Of a stretch of DNA of 64,000 bases, positions 7,867-18,494 are shown piece after piece; positions within the stretch are counted from its first letter, which is position 1; every line of letters starts with the position of its first letter. The notes below the pieces were generated by a model, which saw nothing but the letters and a program-made list of their open reading frames with translations, searched no databases and had not been told where the DNA came from. Location of the stretch: NCBI GenBank assembly GCA_963726775.1, contig CAVSDL010000012.1, positions 149,040 through 213,039 on the forward strand, given 5' to 3'. The position numbers and the translations under genes are program-made. The stretch comes from CAIWHR01 sp963726775. Lineage in GTDB: Bacteria > Pseudomonadota > Gammaproteobacteria > Burkholderiales > Casimicrobiaceae.

Positions 7867-10800
7867 CGACGACCGGCCTCACCCGCAAGCCCACCTTCTG
7901 GATCGCCTACGCGCTCGCTGCCGCGGTAGCGCTCGCCATCGCCTGGAAGTTGTTTCCGCTCGCGATTCCTCTGGTCAACCTCGACATCAAGCTCGCCCGC
8001 GACGACGCGGTGGCGAAGGCCGTCGCCCTTGCCGGTACATTGAACCTTGCGCCGCCCGAAGCACGTACGGCCGCGCGGTTCGCGCACGACCAGGCGGCGC
8101 AGAATTACATCGAGCTCGAAGGCGGCGGCAAGCCGGCGTTCGCCGCGCTGGTCGCCGGAGATGCGTACGCGCCCTACTGGTGGGAGGTGCGGCTTTTCCG
8201 GCCGGGTGAGGCGACCGAGGTGGTCGTTCGGTTCCGGCCCGACGGCGCGCCGTACGGCTTTTCGAAACGGCTGCCCGAATTGTTCGTGCCCGTGGACCCC
8301 GCCGGCCTCGCGCTCGACCGCAATGCGGCGCGGCGCCTGGCCGAGGAACACGCGCGCGCCGATTGGGCTGTCGCGTTCGAACCGTTGCGGTTGCTCGAGG
8401 AGACGCAGCAGACGCGCACCACGGGTCGCGTCGACCACACGTTCGTCTACGAGCGCACGGCGCGGACCATCGCCGACGCGCGTTTCCGCCTGCGCCTGAC
8501 GGTGACCGGCGATGCGCTGACCGAAGTCACCCACTACGTGCACGTGCCCGAATCCTTCGACCGGCGCTTCCAGGAACTGCGATCGTCGAACAACACGATC
8601 GCCAGCGTCGCCAGCCTGGCGGCGGGTGTTCTGTACGGTCTCGGCGGCTGCATCCTCGGCGTGCTTTGGCTGCTGCGCCAACGCGCGCTGCAGTGGCGGC
8701 CCGCGGTGATAGCGGGCTTCGTCGTCGGCGGCCTGATGGGCGCCATGGTGCTGGGCAACGCGCCGGCCGCGTGGTTCGACTTCGACACCGCGCAGTCGGT
8801 GACGACCTTCTGGATGCGGCAGGCAGGCAGGGCCGTGACGGTCGCTTTCGCGGGCGGCCTCGGCTATGCGCTCGTATTCATGGCGGCGGAGGGCCTGACC
8901 CGACGCGCGTTTCCCGATCATCCGCAGCTCTGGCGCGTGTGGTCGCGCGAAGCGGCGCCGACACGCTCGGTGCTTGGCCGCACGGTGGGCGGCTACCTTT
9001 TCGTGCCGCTCGCGCTGGCGTTTGTCGCGGCGTTCTACTACGCGTCGAATCGCTGGCTCGGCTGGTGGCAGCCCTCGGAATCGCTGACCGACCCGAACAT
9101 CCTCGGCAGCGCGGTCCCGGGGCTCATGCCGATCGCCATCTCGCTGCAGGCGGGGTTCATGGAGGAGTGCCTGTTTCGGGCGGTGCCGCTGGCGCTCGCG
9201 GCCATCATCGGCGCGCGTTACGGACGGCGCACGCTTGCCATCGCGATCGCGATCATCGTGCAGGCGCTGGTGTTCGGTGCCGCGCACGCCAACTATCCGG
9301 GCTTCCCGGCGTACTCGCGAGTCGTGGAGCTGTTCGTCCCGTCCGTCCTGTGGGCGCTGATCTTCCTGCGTTTCGGCCTCGTGCCCACGATCCTGTTGCA
9401 TGCATTGTTCGACCTCGCGCTCTTTTCGATCCCGCTGTTTCTCGTTGACGCACCGGGGAGCGATGTGCAGCGCGGGCTCGTCGTCGCGGCGGGGCTGGTG
9501 CCGCTCGCGATCGTCATGATGCGCCGGGTTCGCGCCGGCGCGTTCGTCGAGCTTGCGGCGGAATTGCGCAACGGCGCGTGGCGGCCCATCGCGCGCGCGG
9601 CGCACGACGACCGGATCGCACCTGTCGAGGCGCATGCCGCCGTGACGGGGTGGGCCGCCAAATTCCAGCGGACGCTGCCGGCGCTGGGGCTCGCCGGCTT
9701 CGCTGCCTGGATGCTGGCCACGCCGTTTCGCGTCGACGTGCCACCGCTCCCGCAGGCGCGGGCCGAGGCCGAGGCGGCCGCCGCGGCCGCGCTGGCCGCG
9801 CGTGGCGTCACGCTCGCTCCCGAATGGCGACGCTACTCGACGGTGCGGCTCGCGAGTGACGAGCCCGGTCAATGGCAGGCGCACAAGTTTGTGTGGCGCG
9901 AGGCGGGGCGCGATGCCTACGCGAAGCTCGTCGGCAACACGCTGGCTCCGCCGCTGTGGGACGTCCGTTATGCAAGATTCGACGGCGAGGTGGCCGACCG
10001 GGCGGAAGAGTGGCGCGTGACCGTCGACGGTGCCGCGTCGGTGCGCCAGATCAGGCACACGTTGCCCGAGGATCAAGCCGGGGCGCATCTGACCCGTGAC
10101 GAGGCGTTCGTCCACGCCGGTCGGGCGGTGCATGATCATTTCCGTCTCGACCCGGTAGCCCTGAAGGACATCGGCGCCGAGGAAAAACGGCGACCCGCGC
10201 GCACCGACTGGACCTTCATGTTCGCGGATCCGCGTCTGCCGGTAGGCGCGGATGGCGAAGCGCGAATCGTGGTGACGGTTGCCGGCGACGAAATCGCCGC
10301 CTACGGCCGCTTCGTCCACGTGCCCGAGGCATGGCGGCGCGCGGAGAGCGAGCGCGACGGACGCCTGGATATCGCCAGGATGGCGTTTGCCGTGCTGATC
10401 GGGATCGCAGCACTCGCCGCGATCATCAGGGCGGTCATCGACTGGACGCACCGCCGGATCGACCGCCGCGCCCTCGTCGCGATCGCGACGATTGCATTTG
10501 CGGCGGGTGTCGCCGGCGTCGCGAACGGCTGGCCGCTGATGGTGATGAATTTCAGGACGGCCGAGCCTTTCGCATCGCAGGCAGCCATCGCAATTTCCGG
10601 AGCCTTGATCGGTAGTCTGCTGATGGCATTGCTTTTCGGACTCATGGCGGGCGTCGGGGCCTGGGGTGCGGCCCGGCAGCCTCGCGGTTCGCTCCCCGGG
10701 TCAGCGCCCGCGTGGGTTCTGGGAATCGCCGCCGGACTGGTCGCGGCGGGCGTCGCTGCGGTGCTGGACGGAGTCTTGCCGACCACGATGCCGTTGTGGC

Positions 10801-11300
10801 CAAAGTTCAGATTCGAATCGCTGGCACTGCCGGCGCTCGGAGCCGCGCTGGCCGGTGCCCGGCTGCTGTCGGCGATCGGCGTCGGGCTCTTCATGCTCTT
10901 CTGGCTCCAGCGAATGACATCAGGTTGGCAGCGCCGAGGCTGGCTCGCGGCCATCGTACTTGTCGTCGTGGTCGCGGCGACCGCGCTCGCCGGTGCGCAA
11001 GACCCGGCGGGCGCCGCATTCGCCGGCGTCGGCAGCGGTCTGGTCGCGGTCGCCGTGGTCTACGGCGTGCTGCGGTTCGACTGCTGCGCCGTTCCAGCGT
11101 ACGTGGCGACCGGGTTCGCACTGGAGTTCGCGGCAGACGCACTGCGAAAGGGAACTGCGGCGGCGCTGATGAACGCCGCGATCGCGATTGGCGTCGCGGT
11201 GCTGGCAGCGTGGGGCGTCACGCGCTATCTGGAGCGGGCGCGTGCCGCTGGTGCGGGCGGCGCGCAATCCCGGAGGGACGGCGGGGCGGCGCCAGAGTGA
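7863..11300 (+). CDS. Large CPBP-family intramembrane protease with duplicated ectodomains
   Basis: This 1145-residue membrane protein starts at GTG 7863, overlapping the CoA-transferase stop. The order is an N-terminal helix (about 10-30), ectodomain 1 (about 39-225), helices, and the CPBP core. The core carries EECLFR at about residue 434 (EExxxR), FGAAH, and HALFD, the glutamates and histidines that form the active site of Rce1-like (PF02517) proteases. A second copy of the ectodomain follows (about 624-820), then about seven more helices. CPBP proteins cleave within or near membranes; in bacteria some mature or protect against peptides. Most members are 200-300 residues, so this is exceptionally long. 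The substrate is unknown. The protease call is secure by motif, while the role of the flanking modules is not. Confidence 0.85.
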   Translation: MTTTGLTRKPTFWIAYALAAAVALAIAWKLFPLAIPLVNLDIKLARDDAVAKAVALAGTLNLAPPEARTAARFAHDQAAQNYIELEGGGKPAFAALVAGDAYAPYWWEVRLFRPGEATEVVVRFRPDGAPYGFSKRLPELFVPVDPAGLALDRNAARRLAEEHARADWAVAFEPLRLLEETQQTRTTGRVDHTFVYERTARTIADARFRLRLTVTGDALTEVTHYVHVPESFDRRFQELRSSNNTIASVASLAAGVLYGLGGCILGVLWLLRQRALQWRPAVIAGFVVGGLMGAMVLGNAPAAWFDFDTAQSVTTFWMRQAGRAVTVAFAGGLGYALVFMAAEGLTRRAFPDHPQLWRVWSREAAPTRSVLGRTVGGYLFVPLALAFVAAFYYASNRWLGWWQPSESLTDPNILGSAVPGLMPIAISLQAGFMEECLFRAVPLALAAIIGARYGRRTLAIAIAIIVQALVFGAAHANYPGFPAYSRVVELFVPSVLWALIFLRFGLVPTILLHALFDLALFSIPLFLVDAPGSDVQRGLVVAAGLVPLAIVMMRRVRAGAFVELAAELRNGAWRPIARAAHDDRIAPVEAHAAVTGWAAKFQRTLPALGLAGFAAWMLATPFRVDVPPLPQARAEAEAAAAAALAARGVTLAPEWRRYSTVRLASDEPGQWQAHKFVWREAGRDAYAKLVGNTLAPPLWDVRYARFDGEVADRAEEWRVTVDGAASVRQIRHTLPEDQAGAHLTRDEAFVHAGRAVHDHFRLDPVALKDIGAEEKRRPARTDWTFMFADPRLPVGADGEARIVVTVAGDEIAAYGRFVHVPEAWRRAESERDGRLDIARMAFAVLIGIAALAAIIRAVIDWTHRRIDRRALVAIATIAFAAGVAGVANGWPLMVMNFRTAEPFASQAAIAISGALIGSLLMALLFGLMAGVGAWGAARQPRGSLPGSAPAWVLGIAAGLVAAGVAAVLDGVLPTTMPLWPKFRFESLALPALGAALAGARLLSAIGVGLFMLFWLQRMTSGWQRRGWLAAIVLVVVVAATALAGAQDPAGAAFAGVGSGLVAVAVVYGVLRFDCCAVPAYVATGFALEFAADALRKGTAAALMNAAIAIGVAVLAAWGVTRYLERARAAGAGGAQSRRDGGAAPE

Positions 11301-11375
11301 ATGTCGCGGGGGAAGACCGCCGGATTCCGGAGCTCCCGTTGGGGGCGCGGTCCGCACCCTGGCTCACTCGCCGCC

Positions 11376-14177
11376 TCAGCGCATTTTTTCCATCCCCGAA
11401 AACACCCGCTCGGAGCGCCGCCGGTCCTGTTCATCGGCAACGCCCGGCTGCGCGCACCACGCCAACAGGCGTTCCCCCGGGGCATTCGCGCTGGCAGTCG
11501 TCGCGTCGGTGAAGCGCTCTCTCAGCTTCTTCACCTTCAGCGCCAGCCGATGCGCCTGAAACTCGGCCGGGCTCTCGAGACCCAGCGCCATCTCGAGTTC
11601 GAGCAGGCAATCGCGGCGTGATCCGATGCCGTCGTCGATCCGCGTCAGGTAGTCGCCCGTCGCGGCGGCCTCGGAGCGGGCGCGCAGCGCGGCGTCGCGT
11701 CGCGCGATCATCCTGGCTTCCCATGCGGGTGGCAGCAGCGGCAATTCCGTCCACTGCAGGAGGAGCGCCGTCACCGATCCGGTGGCAGCTTCGGTCGCGC
11801 CCGTGCCCGAACGCACCAGCATGTCGAGCTCCTCGCACAGGCGCTCTTTCGCCGCCAGCGTTTGCCATACCGCGGATTCGCGGGAACGGGCGCGTGCCGA
11901 GAGTGCGGCCTCGACCGCGGTTTTCGCGCTCCTGAACCGCGATTCGATGCCGGCGAGCGCAGCATCCTTTCCTGCGCTCCTGCTTCTCCATTGCTCCTGC
12001 AGATCGCGCAGGGCTCGCCGGATGTCCGCATCGTCCTTGTCGGTCGCCAGCGCAAGCTGCTCGAGCTCTTTGCAGGTCTCCTCGAGCGCACGACGGCCTT
12101 CGTGCCTGCGCTCGTCGTCTTCCTTGCGCTTGTTCTGGCGTGCGCTGAACACCGCGTCGCACGCCGCGCGGAACTCCTCCCACAAAATGCGCTCGTCGCG
12201 CTGCGCGATCGGCATCGCCTTGGCCTGCTCCTGCCATCGGCCCTGAATCGCCTTGACCTGCGACGGCGCATCGCGCTCCATCGCCTTCGACGCGAGCGCC
12301 GCGGCCTCCGCGATCAACGCCTGGCGGCCCGCCTTCGCCTGTTCCCGCGCTGCCGACAGCGCATCGCGGAGCGGGGCCAACGCGGCCCGAAGCCGCGTGT
12401 CGAGCTTCTTCCAGGCGCCGGGTTCGACGCTGCCCAGATCGCCCTCGCGCCACGTGCGGTCGATGTCGCGCAGCCAGCGCTCGATCGCGCGCCAGTCGCG
12501 CGGCTCGACCAGCAGGGTCGGCGCGTGCGCTTCCGCGGCGGCGATGAAGGCCTCGCGCTGCCTGCGCGCTTCCTTGCGCTCCGCGGCGACTTGCGCGAAA
12601 TGCCGCGCGGCGGGCGCATAGGCCTTTTCGCAGGCGCTGTCGAAGCGTTCCCAGAGCGCCTTGGGCACGCCCGCGTGTTGCTGGTCGAGCGTCTTCCATT
12701 CGTTGCGCAGTTTCTGGATATCGAGAGCGAGTCGCGGGGCGTCCAGCGGCTGCGTCGCGGCGGCCTCGGCGCGCTCGCACAGCTGGATGCGGGCGTGATG
12801 CTGGCCAAAGGACTCCCAGCGCTCGAGGTCCGCGAGCTGCTGCCCGACGCGACCGAGCCGCTGCAGCGTCGGTTTCGGCAGGGTTCCGGCGGCGGACTTG
12901 AGCTTCCGGATGTCGTCCACGGCCGCGCGGGCGGCCTGCAAATGTCCTGCCGCGAGCGCTTGCTCCGCAGCATGGAGCGCCCCGTGCACGTTGTGGCGTG
13001 CCGCGATTGTGTGGTGCTCCGCGTTCCGGATCTGCGCGAGCCGGCGTTGCTCGACCACCACCAGCGCCACTTCGAAACGCTGCGTCAGGTCGGGCGTCCG
13101 GGACTTCCGGTCCAGCGCCTGCCAGCGCTCGGGCAATTTCGCGTTGTCGATGGAAGTTCCCGCGGCGAGCCGCTCGGCTTCGACAACGAGGGCTTCGGCC
13201 CCCGCAAGCGCCTGGAGCTCCTGCTCCCACAGCAGGATGCGCTGGTCCGCAATTTCCAGCCGGGCGAGCGCCGACCGGTCGCCGTAGCCCGTCGCCTCCT
13301 CGCGCAGCGCCGCGAGTTCGGTGCGCAGACCTGCGAGCGCCTCCATCGAGGTGGGCGGGCCCGGCGTTTTTGTCCAGTCACGGAGCTTGCGCTCGAACCG
13401 TGCGCGCGTCCGCTGCTCGACGTGTTCCTGATCGAAACGCGCCTGGAGGACCCGGCGAGCGGCGTCCCGGCGTTCGAGGCGGGCGGGATCGTGGCTCATG
13501 TCCAGCGCCTGCCAGCGACGATCGAGTTCGACCAGGGCCGTGAGTATCGGACCGGGATCGTTCGCAAGGGCTTCCATCTGCTCCAAAATCGCGTCCGCTT
13601 CGGCGGCCTGGCCGTGGAGATCCTTCAGCGCATCGATCCGCTGCCGGGCGAGCCGCGCCACGCCGCGGTCCTTGTTCTTTGCCGCGTCGGCGAGTCGGCG
13701 CAGGCCATCCGGCGTCCGAACGCGCTCGGCCGCGGCTTTTCGCGTCTCTGCATGCCCCGCTGCAAGGGCAAGTTCGACCAATGGTTCTTCGTCGCGAATG
13801 CTGGCGATCGCCAGGTGGCGACGATCCGTATCCTCCGCGCGCCGCGCCACGTCGAAACGGATCGCGTCGGTGACGCTATCCGCCGCGAGCAGCGCCCGCG
13901 CGACGGCATGGTCCGGCGTTGCGGAAAGCGCCTCGCCCAACGCTGCGGCGACGGCAGCCCGCACCGTATCGTCAGCTTCCGTTTCCCAGGCCGCGGACAG
14001 GGCGGCGAGATCGGCACAGCGCCGCGCGGCGGCGATGCGGACCTCCGTCGCCGGGTCGGCCGCGAGCAGACGCGCGAGCTCATCCGAGTCCGGCGGCAAT
14101 TCCGCCGCGCCGAGAACCCGCTGCTCCGGGTCGGCGTGTTCGTGCAGTGCAGACCGGAAGAGGCGTTTGGCAATCAT
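11376..14177 (-). CDS. DUF349 domain-containing coiled-coil/helical protein
   Basis: The product is 933 residues and almost entirely helical. The first about 150 residues resemble HEAT-like repeats (RRCADLAALSAAWETEADD, VRAAVAAALGEAL). The remainder contains several DUF349 units with the typical W-K/R pattern: LRDWTKTPG, LRNEWKTLDQQHAG, IDRTWREGDLGSV, IQGRWQEQAKAMP, LQEQWRS. DUF349 proteins are widespread in proteobacteria and no biochemical role is established that I can name. No signal peptide or membrane helix is visible, so it is probably cytoplasmic. It converges on the CPBP protease gene (75-base gap) and diverges from hrpA. Length is typical of betaproteobacterial members. Confidence 0.85.
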   Translation of the reverse strand: MIAKRLFRSALHEHADPEQRVLGAAELPPDSDELARLLAADPATEVRIAAARRCADLAALSAAWETEADDTVRAAVAAALGEALSATPDHAVARALLAADSVTDAIRFDVARRAEDTDRRHLAIASIRDEEPLVELALAAGHAETRKAAAERVRTPDGLRRLADAAKNKDRGVARLARQRIDALKDLHGQAAEADAILEQMEALANDPGPILTALVELDRRWQALDMSHDPARLERRDAARRVLQARFDQEHVEQRTRARFERKLRDWTKTPGPPTSMEALAGLRTELAALREEATGYGDRSALARLEIADQRILLWEQELQALAGAEALVVEAERLAAGTSIDNAKLPERWQALDRKSRTPDLTQRFEVALVVVEQRRLAQIRNAEHHTIAARHNVHGALHAAEQALAAGHLQAARAAVDDIRKLKSAAGTLPKPTLQRLGRVGQQLADLERWESFGQHHARIQLCERAEAAATQPLDAPRLALDIQKLRNEWKTLDQQHAGVPKALWERFDSACEKAYAPAARHFAQVAAERKEARRQREAFIAAAEAHAPTLLVEPRDWRAIERWLRDIDRTWREGDLGSVEPGAWKKLDTRLRAALAPLRDALSAAREQAKAGRQALIAEAAALASKAMERDAPSQVKAIQGRWQEQAKAMPIAQRDERILWEEFRAACDAVFSARQNKRKEDDERRHEGRRALEETCKELEQLALATDKDDADIRRALRDLQEQWRSRSAGKDAALAGIESRFRSAKTAVEAALSARARSRESAVWQTLAAKERLCEELDMLVRSGTGATEAATGSVTALLLQWTELPLLPPAWEARMIARRDAALRARSEAAATGDYLTRIDDGIGSRRDCLLELEMALGLESPAEFQAHRLALKVKKLRERFTDATTASANAPGERLLAWCAQPGVADEQDRRRSERVFSGMEKMR

Positions 14178-14550
14178 GTCGTGAGCGGGTTTCGGATGGC
14201 GCGATGTGCGCGGTTACGCACGTGAGTGACCTCGTGCAGGCGATCCCCTGCGGTGGCGGCAGGGCAGTCGGGCAGGGGCAGCGCGTACACAACCGGTCGG
14301 TGCGGAGTCGTCCGGCTCGTGCTCCGCGCCGCTCGTTATGCCGCCGCAGCTCGCGGGCGGACCACCCCTCGGTCGAATGATCGGTGGCGGGACGGAGGGC
14401 GAGCGGTGCCGCTCGGCGAATGGGCGCGATCATAACTCCGGGAGGGAGGGCGCGGTAGAATTCGCGCCGTCGCGGGCCGATGTCGGACCGATTTTGCGGG
14501 GTGCAGGCTCCGCGAGCCCGCCGTCGGCCGCCAATCCCTCGCGCCTGCGC
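14178..14550. other. 373-base divergent region between the DUF349 gene and hrpA
   Basis: No gene is supported here. TAGAAT at 14456-14461 may be the -10 element for hrpA, but the sequence 17 bases upstream is a poor -35. I saw no clear operator or terminator. Confidence 0.4.
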
Positions 14551-17500
14551 ATGTCCCCGCCCCCCATCGCTGCCCGCCTGCTTGCGCAACTTGCCGACGG
14601 GATGGCCGCGGACGCCGTTCCTCTCACTCGGCGGATCGACCGCGCGTGCCATGCCCGCACGCAAGCGGCCGAATGGGAGCGGATCGCCGCCGCCGTGGCG
14701 CGTTCGCTCGCGCGCCGGCAAGAACGTGCCGCGCGACGGCCCTCCATCGCCTATCCGCCGGATCTGCCGGTAGCTGCCCGCGCCGGCGACATCGCGCGCG
14801 CGATCCGCGAGCACCAGGTCGTGATCGTCTGCGGCGAAACCGGATCCGGCAAGACGACGCAATTGCCCAAGATCTGCATGGCCGAGGGGCGCGGCGAGCG
14901 CGGGTTGATCGGCCATACCCAGCCACGCCGGATCGCCGCGCGCGCGGTGGCCACGCGAATCGCGCGGGAGCTCGGCACCGAAATGGGCGCCGTCGTTGGC
15001 TACAAGGTCCGCTTCAGCGACCATACGACGCCCGACGCGTTCGTCAAAGTGATGACCGACGGCATTCTGCTGGCGGAAACGCAAGGCGATCGGCTGCTCG
15101 CCGCCTACGACACGATCATCGTCGACGAGGCGCACGAGCGCAGCCTCAACATCGATTTCCTGCTCGGCTATCTGAAGCAGCTGTTGCCGACGCGACCCGA
15201 TCTCAAGGTGATCGTCACGTCGGCCACGCTCGATGCCGACCGCTTTTCGCGACATTTCGGCACCGCGGGCGTCCCGGCGCCCGTCATCGAGGTATCGGGC
15301 CGCGTGTTCCCGGTCGAAATACGCTACCGGCCGCTCAAGACCGGCGGCGAGGAAGCCGACGATGAGGAGGAGCTCGAGGATGCGATCGTCGCCACCACCG
15401 AGGAAGTGTGGCGCGAGGGTCCGGGCGATGTCCTCGCGTTCCTTCCGGGCGAACGGGAGATTCGCGAGACCGCCGACCTGCTGCAGAAGAGCCTCGCCCG
15501 GCGCCCGTATGCGGCCGCCGTCGAAATCCTGCCGCTCTACGCGCGGCTGTCGGTGCCGGAACAGCAGCGCGTTTTCGCGCCCTCGCGCGGCCGCCGTGTC
15601 GTGCTGGCAACCAACGTCGCCGAGACGTCGCTGACGGTCCCCGGCATCCGCTACGTGATCGATGCGGGATTGGCGCGGGTCAAGCGCTATTCGCTGCGCA
15701 ACAAGACGACGCTGCTGCAGATCGAGAAGATCGCGCAGGCCGCCGCGAACCAGCGCGCCGGCCGCTGCGGCCGCGTTGCCGAGGGCATTTGCGTGCGGCT
15801 CTACGGCGAGGACGATTTCGCGGCGCGGCCAAGATACACCGATCCGGAAATCCTGCGTTCGTCGCTCGCCGCGGTGATCCTGCGCATGGAGGCGCTCGGC
15901 CTCGGCGCGGTCGACACGTTCCCGTTCCTCGAGCCGCCGTCGCCGCGGGCGATCGGCGACGGCTACCAGCTGCTGCAGGAACTCTCGGCCGTGGACGCGG
16001 CGCGTGTGCTGACGCCGCTGGGCCGGGATCTGGCGCGCCTGCCCGTCGATCCGCGCGTCGGCCGCATGGTCCTCGCCGCGCGCGATGCCGGGTGTCTCGC
16101 CGACGTGCTGGTCATCGCCAGCGCGTTGTCGGTGCCCGATCCGCGCGACCGGCCGCTCGCCAGGCAGCAGGCCGCTGACCAGGCGCATCTGCGCTTCCGC
16201 GACGAACGCTCGGATTTCCTGTCGCTCATCGCGCTATGGGAATTCTTCGACGGCAAGCTCTCCGAGAAGCTCAATCACCGCAGACTCGTCGACGCGTGCC
16301 GCGGGCAATTCGTGTCGTATCTTCGCCTCACCGAATGGCGCGACGTCCACACCCAGCTCGCGAACGAGATCGCCGAACAGGGCTGGAGATGGGAGCCGAA
16401 GCTGCCGACGTCGATCGATGCCGCGAGGTATGCGACGATCCACCGCGCGCTGCTCGCGGGTCTCCTCGGCAACATCGGCGCCAAGGACGTCGAAAGCGAA
16501 GCTTACCTCGGGGCGCGCGGAATCCGCTTCCACCTGCATCCGGGGTCGGGCCTCGCGAAGAAGGGCCCGAAATGGGTGCTCGCCGCCGAGCTGGTCGAGA
16601 CGTCGCGGCTCTACGCCCGTTGCGCCGCGAGAATCGAGCCCGAGTGGGTCGAAGCGATCGCCGGCGACCGCGTGTCGCGGGACTACTTCGAGCCGCATTG
16701 GGATCCCGATCGCGGCGAGGTGGTCGCGAGCGAACGCGTGCAACTCTATGGATTGACCCTGGTGCCGCGACGGCGCATATCGTTCGGCCGGATCGACCCG
16801 AAGGTCGCGCGCGAGGTCTTCATACGCGAGGCACTCGTGCCCGGCGCGCTGGCGACGAAGGGCGAATTTCTCGAGCACAACCGGCGGCTCGTCGACGAGA
16901 TCGAGGAGCTCGAGCACAAGGCGAGGCGGCAGGACGTGCTGGTCGACGACGAAGCGATCGCGGCTTTCTATGCCGAGCGCGTGGGAGACGGCGTGCATTC
17001 GCTGGTGACGTTCGAGCGCTGGCGCGAGGACGCGGAACGGCGGGATTCGCGCGTGCTGCTCCTCACGCGGGACGCCCTGATGCGGCACGCCGCGACGCAG
17101 GTGACCGAGGAGCTGTTCCCGAAGACGCTGAGGCTGGCCGATGCGGATCTGCCGATCAGGTATCTCTTTGCACCGGGGCACCCGCTGGACGGCCTGACGC
17201 TGACGCTGCCGCTGGCGATGCTGAACCAGGTCGATGCGGCGCGCCTCACCTGGCTGGTGCCGGGAATGGTCAGGGACAAGGTGACGTTCTACCTCAAGGC
17301 GCTGCCGAAAGCCTGGCGCAATCGGTTGACGCCGCTGCCGGAAGCGGTGACCTCGTTCCTCGAGGCGGTGCCGTTCGGACGCGCGACGCTCGCCGATGCG
17401 TTGCGAGGATGGCTGAAGGCACGCCTGGGCGAAGCGCTGTCCACGGACATCTGGGACGACGCCTTGGCGCCGCCGCATTTGTCGGTCAACGTGCAGGTGG

Positions 17501-18471
17501 TGGACGCTGCCGGCCGTGAACTGGCGAGCGGCCGGGATTTCGCCGCGCTCCGTCAGCAGCTGGGCGAGGCGGCGCAGCTGTCGTTCGCGCAGGCCGGTCC
17601 GCAGCTCGAAAGACGCGGCATTCGGAGCTGGGACTTCGGCGACCTTCCCGAAACGCTGACCAGCGCCAGGGACGGACGGCAGATCACCGGCTACCCGGCA
17701 CTCGTCGACGACGGCGATAGCGTCTCGATCGTGCTCTCCGACACGCGCGAAGCGGCGGCGGTCGCGACGCGTGCCGGTGTCGTGCGGCTCATCCAAAGGG
17801 CGCTGAAGGAACACGTCGCAAGGCACGAGAAAGGCACTCCGGGATTTGCGCGTGCCGCGCTGCTGCTGAAGACGACAATCCCTACCGACCGACTGCTGGC
17901 CGACGTGCTCGCCGCCGTGAACGACCGCGCGTTCGTCGGCGATGATCCGTTGCCGCGCTCGGAGAAGGCGTTTCTCGAGCAGGTGAAGCGCGCGCGTGCG
18001 CGATTGCCGGCCGTTGCCGAGGCGGCGTTCGCGCTGCTGGCGGCGGTGGCCGCCGAGCATCACGCGCTGACGCAGCGGATCGCCGCCTTGCCGGCGGCAC
18101 AGGCCCGGCTTGCCGTCGAAGTGCGCGCCCGCCGCGACGCGCTGGTCCATGCGGGATTCTTCCAGGCGACCCCCTGGGCACACCTCGCGCACGTGCCGCG
18201 TTACCTGAAAGCCCTGGACCGCCGCCTCGTCAAATATATCGAGAACCCGGCCCGCGACGCGAAGCACGCGGCGATCATCGCCGGCTGGTGGCTGCGCTAT
18301 CGGGAACGCGTCGCGCATCACCGGCATGCGGGGCGGCGGGATTCCGGGCTCGACGGATTCCGCTGGCTGCTGGAGGAGCTTTCCGTTTCGCTGTTTGCCC
18401 AGGAGCTCAAGACGCCGTATCCGGTGTCGAACAAGCGCGTGGAGCGGGCGTGGGCGGATCTCGCCGATTGA
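14551..18471 (+). CDS. hrpA: ATP-dependent DEAH-box RNA helicase HrpA
   Basis: A protein of 1306 residues, the normal HrpA length. Walker A is GETGSGKTT (95-103, K101) and the DEAH box is at residues 192-195 (VDEAHERSLN). Motif III is TSATLDAD, motif V is TNVAETSLTVPG and motif VI is QRAGRCGR. A winged-helix/HA2 region and the long C-terminal domain of HrpA (with segments such as LPIRYLFAPGHPLDG and YPVSNKRVERAW) follow. HrpA unwinds RNA using ATP; in E. coli it is implicated in mRNA processing and rescue of stalled ribosomes. The start MSPPPIAARLL at 14551 gives the family length; upstream residues look non-coding. It is followed after 170 bases by the DUF1631 gene. Confidence 0.95.
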   Translation: MSPPPIAARLLAQLADGMAADAVPLTRRIDRACHARTQAAEWERIAAAVARSLARRQERAARRPSIAYPPDLPVAARAGDIARAIREHQVVIVCGETGSGKTTQLPKICMAEGRGERGLIGHTQPRRIAARAVATRIARELGTEMGAVVGYKVRFSDHTTPDAFVKVMTDGILLAETQGDRLLAAYDTIIVDEAHERSLNIDFLLGYLKQLLPTRPDLKVIVTSATLDADRFSRHFGTAGVPAPVIEVSGRVFPVEIRYRPLKTGGEEADDEEELEDAIVATTEEVWREGPGDVLAFLPGEREIRETADLLQKSLARRPYAAAVEILPLYARLSVPEQQRVFAPSRGRRVVLATNVAETSLTVPGIRYVIDAGLARVKRYSLRNKTTLLQIEKIAQAAANQRAGRCGRVAEGICVRLYGEDDFAARPRYTDPEILRSSLAAVILRMEALGLGAVDTFPFLEPPSPRAIGDGYQLLQELSAVDAARVLTPLGRDLARLPVDPRVGRMVLAARDAGCLADVLVIASALSVPDPRDRPLARQQAADQAHLRFRDERSDFLSLIALWEFFDGKLSEKLNHRRLVDACRGQFVSYLRLTEWRDVHTQLANEIAEQGWRWEPKLPTSIDAARYATIHRALLAGLLGNIGAKDVESEAYLGARGIRFHLHPGSGLAKKGPKWVLAAELVETSRLYARCAARIEPEWVEAIAGDRVSRDYFEPHWDPDRGEVVASERVQLYGLTLVPRRRISFGRIDPKVAREVFIREALVPGALATKGEFLEHNRRLVDEIEELEHKARRQDVLVDDEAIAAFYAERVGDGVHSLVTFERWREDAERRDSRVLLLTRDALMRHAATQVTEELFPKTLRLADADLPIRYLFAPGHPLDGLTLTLPLAMLNQVDAARLTWLVPGMVRDKVTFYLKALPKAWRNRLTPLPEAVTSFLEAVPFGRATLADALRGWLKARLGEALSTDIWDDALAPPHLSVNVQVVDAAGRELASGRDFAALRQQLGEAAQLSFAQAGPQLERRGIRSWDFGDLPETLTSARDGRQITGYPALVDDGDSVSIVLSDTREAAAVATRAGVVRLIQRALKEHVARHEKGTPGFARAALLLKTTIPTDRLLADVLAAVNDRAFVGDDPLPRSEKAFLEQVKRARARLPAVAEAAFALLAAVAAEHHALTQRIAALPAAQARLAVEVRARRDALVHAGFFQATPWAHLAHVPRYLKALDRRLVKYIENPARDAKHAAIIAGWWLRYRERVAHHRHAGRRDSGLDGFRWLLEELSVSLFAQELKTPYPVSNKRVERAWADLAD

Positions 18472-18494
18472 ACGCGACCTCGTCGCAACTTGCA

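Noticed and set aside
7743..10451. Long minus-strand open frame (902 codons) antisense to the CPBP gene
   Set aside because: Arginine/histidine-rich composition typical of a high-GC antisense frame; the plus-strand gene has real motifs.
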